Source: Gammaproteobacteria bacterium (GTDB taxonomy: Bacteria > Pseudomonadota > Gammaproteobacteria > Chromatiales > Sedimenticolaceae). From it: a stretch of 7,038 nucleotides of DNA. The notes below the pieces were generated by a model, which searched no databases, was not told the DNA's origin, and saw nothing but the letters and a program-made list of their open reading frames with translations. The stretch lies in the NCBI GenBank assembly GCA_020445245.1, contig JAGRHB010000104.1, positions 1 through 7,038 of the forward strand. Direction: 5' to 3'. The translations under genes and the position numbers were made by a program. Positions 5,460 to 7,038 of this stretch are shown here, piece after piece; position 1 is the first letter of the stretch, and the number at the start of each line of letters is the position of its first letter.

Positions 5460-6242
5460 TCAGGCGACATCGTCGTTTATTTCGCACAGGGTGGCGAGCA
5501 GGTCGGCGTCTGTGGCCGAGGCAGCGACGTACACGTTTTCGCAGCCGCGCTTCAGTGCATGTTCGGCCATGCGCTGGCTGACCACCACCAGTGGCGTGGT
5601 GCACAGCAATTGCGCACCCGCCTCGCCGAGCAGGTCGAAAAGGCTGTCCAGGATCATGTTGCTGGTCGCGGTCACTGCCTGTGCCAGCTGGGACCAGTTG
5701 CGCACCAGGTTGGCCGCTGCACCGGCCCGTTGCGGCACCTGGCGGCGGTAGACCTCGACCTGCCGTACCTCGGCACCACGCTCGCGCAGGGTCTCGCTGA
5801 GCAGTTCCCGCCCACCATTGCCGCGCAGGATGAACACCGATTTCCCGCGCACCGATTGCAGGGCCGGCAGCTGCAGAAGGCCCTCGCTGTCCATGCGTTG
5901 CGGTACCAGTGTCGGTTCCAGGCCCTTTGCCTCGAGCGCATGGGCGGTCGCTGTGCCGACGGCCGCGATATCCACGTCGACGGGCAGCTGCGCGGGCAGC
6001 AGCGGGAATGCAAACTGCACCGCGTTGGCGCTGACGAAGATCAGCAGGTCGGCGGCACTTGCCGCGGCCAGTGCCCGACGCGCCGCCTGCTTGTCGCCGG
6101 GACCGAGGATCTCCAACGCGGGGAAGCGCACCGGGCGCCCGTGCGCCGTCTGGATCAGTTCACACAGGCCGTCGGACTGATATGCAGGCCGGGTGACCAA
6201 CACGCTCAGGCCGGCCAGATTGCACGGCGGATTCGGGCTCAC
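5460..6242 (-). CDS. hemD: Uroporphyrinogen-III synthase HemD
   Basis: The 260-residue enzyme cyclises linear hydroxymethylbilane to uroporphyrinogen III with inversion of ring D, in the cytoplasm. The family is weakly conserved, but the usual landmarks are present in order: LVTRPA (15-20), IFVSANAV (68-75), AAVGTATA (93-100), SEGLLQL (119-125), ILRGNGGRELL (138-148), VEVYRR (162-167) with the conserved Tyr165, TATSNMILDSL (191-201), and VVVSQRMAEHA (219-229). Length is close to E. coli HemD (246). The start is a GTG at 6242; an in-frame TGA, the hemC stop, lies one codon upstream, so no longer start exists. No good Shine-Dalgarno sequence precedes it, so translation probably depends on ribosomes finishing hemC. 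A GTG at codon 14 is possible but leaves less sequence before the first beta strand. Confidence 0.93.
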   Translation of the reverse strand: MSPNPPCNLAGLSVLVTRPAYQSDGLCELIQTAHGRPVRFPALEILGPGDKQAARRALAAASAADLLIFVSANAVQFAFPLLPAQLPVDVDIAAVGTATAHALEAKGLEPTLVPQRMDSEGLLQLPALQSVRGKSVFILRGNGGRELLSETLRERGAEVRQVEVYRRQVPQRAGAAANLVRNWSQLAQAVTATSNMILDSLFDLLGEAGAQLLCTTPLVVVSQRMAEHALKRGCENVYVAASATDADLLATLCEINDDVA

Positions 6243-6245
6243 TGG

Positions 6246-7038
6246 TCAGGCGCCGGCGTACAGTTCACGCAGGATCTCGGCCGCTCCGTGGGCCAGCAGT
6301 TCCTCGGCGACCGAATGGCCGAGCTGCTCGGCATCGGCCTGCGGACCCCTGGTCTCGGCTCGGACCACCTCGCTGCCATCTACGGTGCCGACCAGTCCGC
6401 GCAGGTGGATCTCGCCGTCGAGCAGCGTGGCGTGGCCGCCGATCGGGACCTGGCAGCCACCCTGCAGGCGATGGTTCATCGCGCGCTCAGCGCGAACGCA
6501 CGACGCGGTCGGTTCGTGATGCAGAGGGGCGAGCAGATCGTTGATCCGCGTGTCGTCGGCCCGGCATTCGATCCCGATTGCACCCTGTCCGATGGCCGGC
6601 AGGCTTTCCTCGGTCGGGATGAAGCTGCGGATCCGCTCGCCCAGGCCGAGGCGCAGCAGCCCGGCTGAGGCCAGTATGATCGCGTCGTACGCCTCTTCGT
6701 CGAGTTTGCGCAGCCGTGTGTTGACGTTGCCGCGCAGCGGGATGATCTGCAGGTCGGGCCGGCGGTCGGCAAGCTGGCATTGGCGGCGCAGGCTGGAGGT
6801 GCCGACCCGCGCGCCCTCGGGCAGTGCAACCAGGCTGGCATGGTGATTCGAGACGAATGCGTCGCGCGGGTCCTCGCGTTCCAGAATCACCGACAGGTGC
6901 AGGCCCTCCGGCAGGTCGACCGGCACGTCCTTCATCGAGTGCACTGCGATATCGGCGTCACCGGCCAGCATGCGCTGCTCCAGCTCCTTGACGAACAGGC
7001 CCTTGCCACCGATCTTGGCCAGCGGCGTGTCGAGGATC
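6246..7038 (-). CDS. hemC: Porphobilinogen deaminase (hydroxymethylbilane synthase) HemC, 5' end missing
   Basis: The frame is open from the right window edge to a TGA at 6248-6246, giving 263 residues beginning [20 protein letters not shown]. The enzyme polymerises four porphobilinogens into hydroxymethylbilane on a covalent dipyrromethane cofactor. Adding 47 to the fragment numbering reproduces E. coli positions. HSMKDVP places the catalytic Asp at fragment 37 (Asp84), SSLRR at 84-85 (Arg131/132), LRGN at 102 (Arg149), and NTR at 108 (Arg155). The cofactor cysteine in GGCQVPIG is fragment 195 (Cys242, codon 6455-6453). About 47 N-terminal residues are therefore beyond the window. An internal ATG at 6971 is not the start, because conserved family sequence continues upstream of it. 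This is the first of the four hem genes, and the operon promoter must lie right of the window. Confidence 0.97.
   Translation of the reverse strand, partial: ILDTPLAKIGGKGLFVKELEQRMLAGDADIAVHSMKDVPVDLPEGLHLSVILEREDPRDAFVSNHHASLVALPEGARVGTSSLRRQCQLADRRPDLQIIPLRGNVNTRLRKLDEEAYDAIILASAGLLRLGLGERIRSFIPTEESLPAIGQGAIGIECRADDTRINDLLAPLHHEPTASCVRAERAMNHRLQGGCQVPIGGHATLLDGEIHLRGLVGTVDGSEVVRAETRGPQADAEQLGHSVAEELLAHGAAEILRELYAGA

Noticed and set aside
5559..6668. 369-codon plus-strand open frame across hemC and hemD
   Set aside because: It lies opposite two genes with clear motifs, resembles no known protein, and is the type of antisense frame expected in GC-rich coding DNA.
6246..6971. hemC starting at the ATG at 6971
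   Set aside because: Conserved HemC sequence ([17 protein letters not shown]) continues upstream to the window edge, so the gene is truncated by the window rather than short.
1..7038. Mobile element, CRISPR, toxin-antitoxin or defence system
   Set aside because: No transposase, integrase, regular repeat array, attachment site or small paired genes are seen; all genes are housekeeping-like with even composition.

Overview
The window looks like ordinary chromosomal DNA from a high-GC gammaproteobacterium. The evidence is the hemC-hemD-hemX-hemY gene order typical of that class, the high GC at third codon positions, and close protein resemblance to the E. coli homologues (HemC residue numbering can be matched position for position). 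I cannot place it more finely than this. A free-living or sulfur-oxidising lineage is only a guess. I see no phage, insertion sequence, CRISPR, tRNA or rRNA, and no sign of a novel multigene system.

Layout from left to right. Bases 1-228 (+) hold the 3' end of an unrecognised gene. It converges, across a 17-base gap, on a minus-strand pair: an atypical SDR of the YeeZ type (876-1736) followed 9 bases later by a YihX-like HAD phosphatase (246-866). A 75-base AT-richer divergent spacer (1737-1811) separates this pair from a plus-strand gene for a 2Fe-2S/FAD/NAD(P)H reductase (1812-2831). That gene converges, across 18 bases, on the haem operon, which fills the rest of the window on the minus strand: hemC (5' end cut off by the window edge at 7038), hemD, hemX and hemY, read from right to left.

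How the genes work together. HemC polymerises four porphobilinogens into hydroxymethylbilane, and HemD inverts ring D and closes the macrocycle to uroporphyrinogen III, the branch point to haem, sirohaem and cobalamin. HemX and HemY are membrane-anchored proteins conserved in this operon that probably organise later tetrapyrrole steps; neither carries a recognisable enzyme active site. The hem genes are tightly packed: hemC and hemD are 3 bases apart in the same frame, and hemX and hemY overlap by ATGA. The only gap is 79 bases before hemX. There a possible 14-codon reading frame ends in an ATGA overlap with the hemX start, which itself has no visible Shine-Dalgarno sequence. The reductase, SDR and HAD proteins have clear families, but their substrates cannot be read from this sequence.

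The points most worth a second look are the hemX upstream mini-ORF, the in-frame hemC/hemD junction (TGA CCA GTG), an imperfect dyad in the divergent spacer, and a cluster of hairpins at the reductase/hemY convergence.
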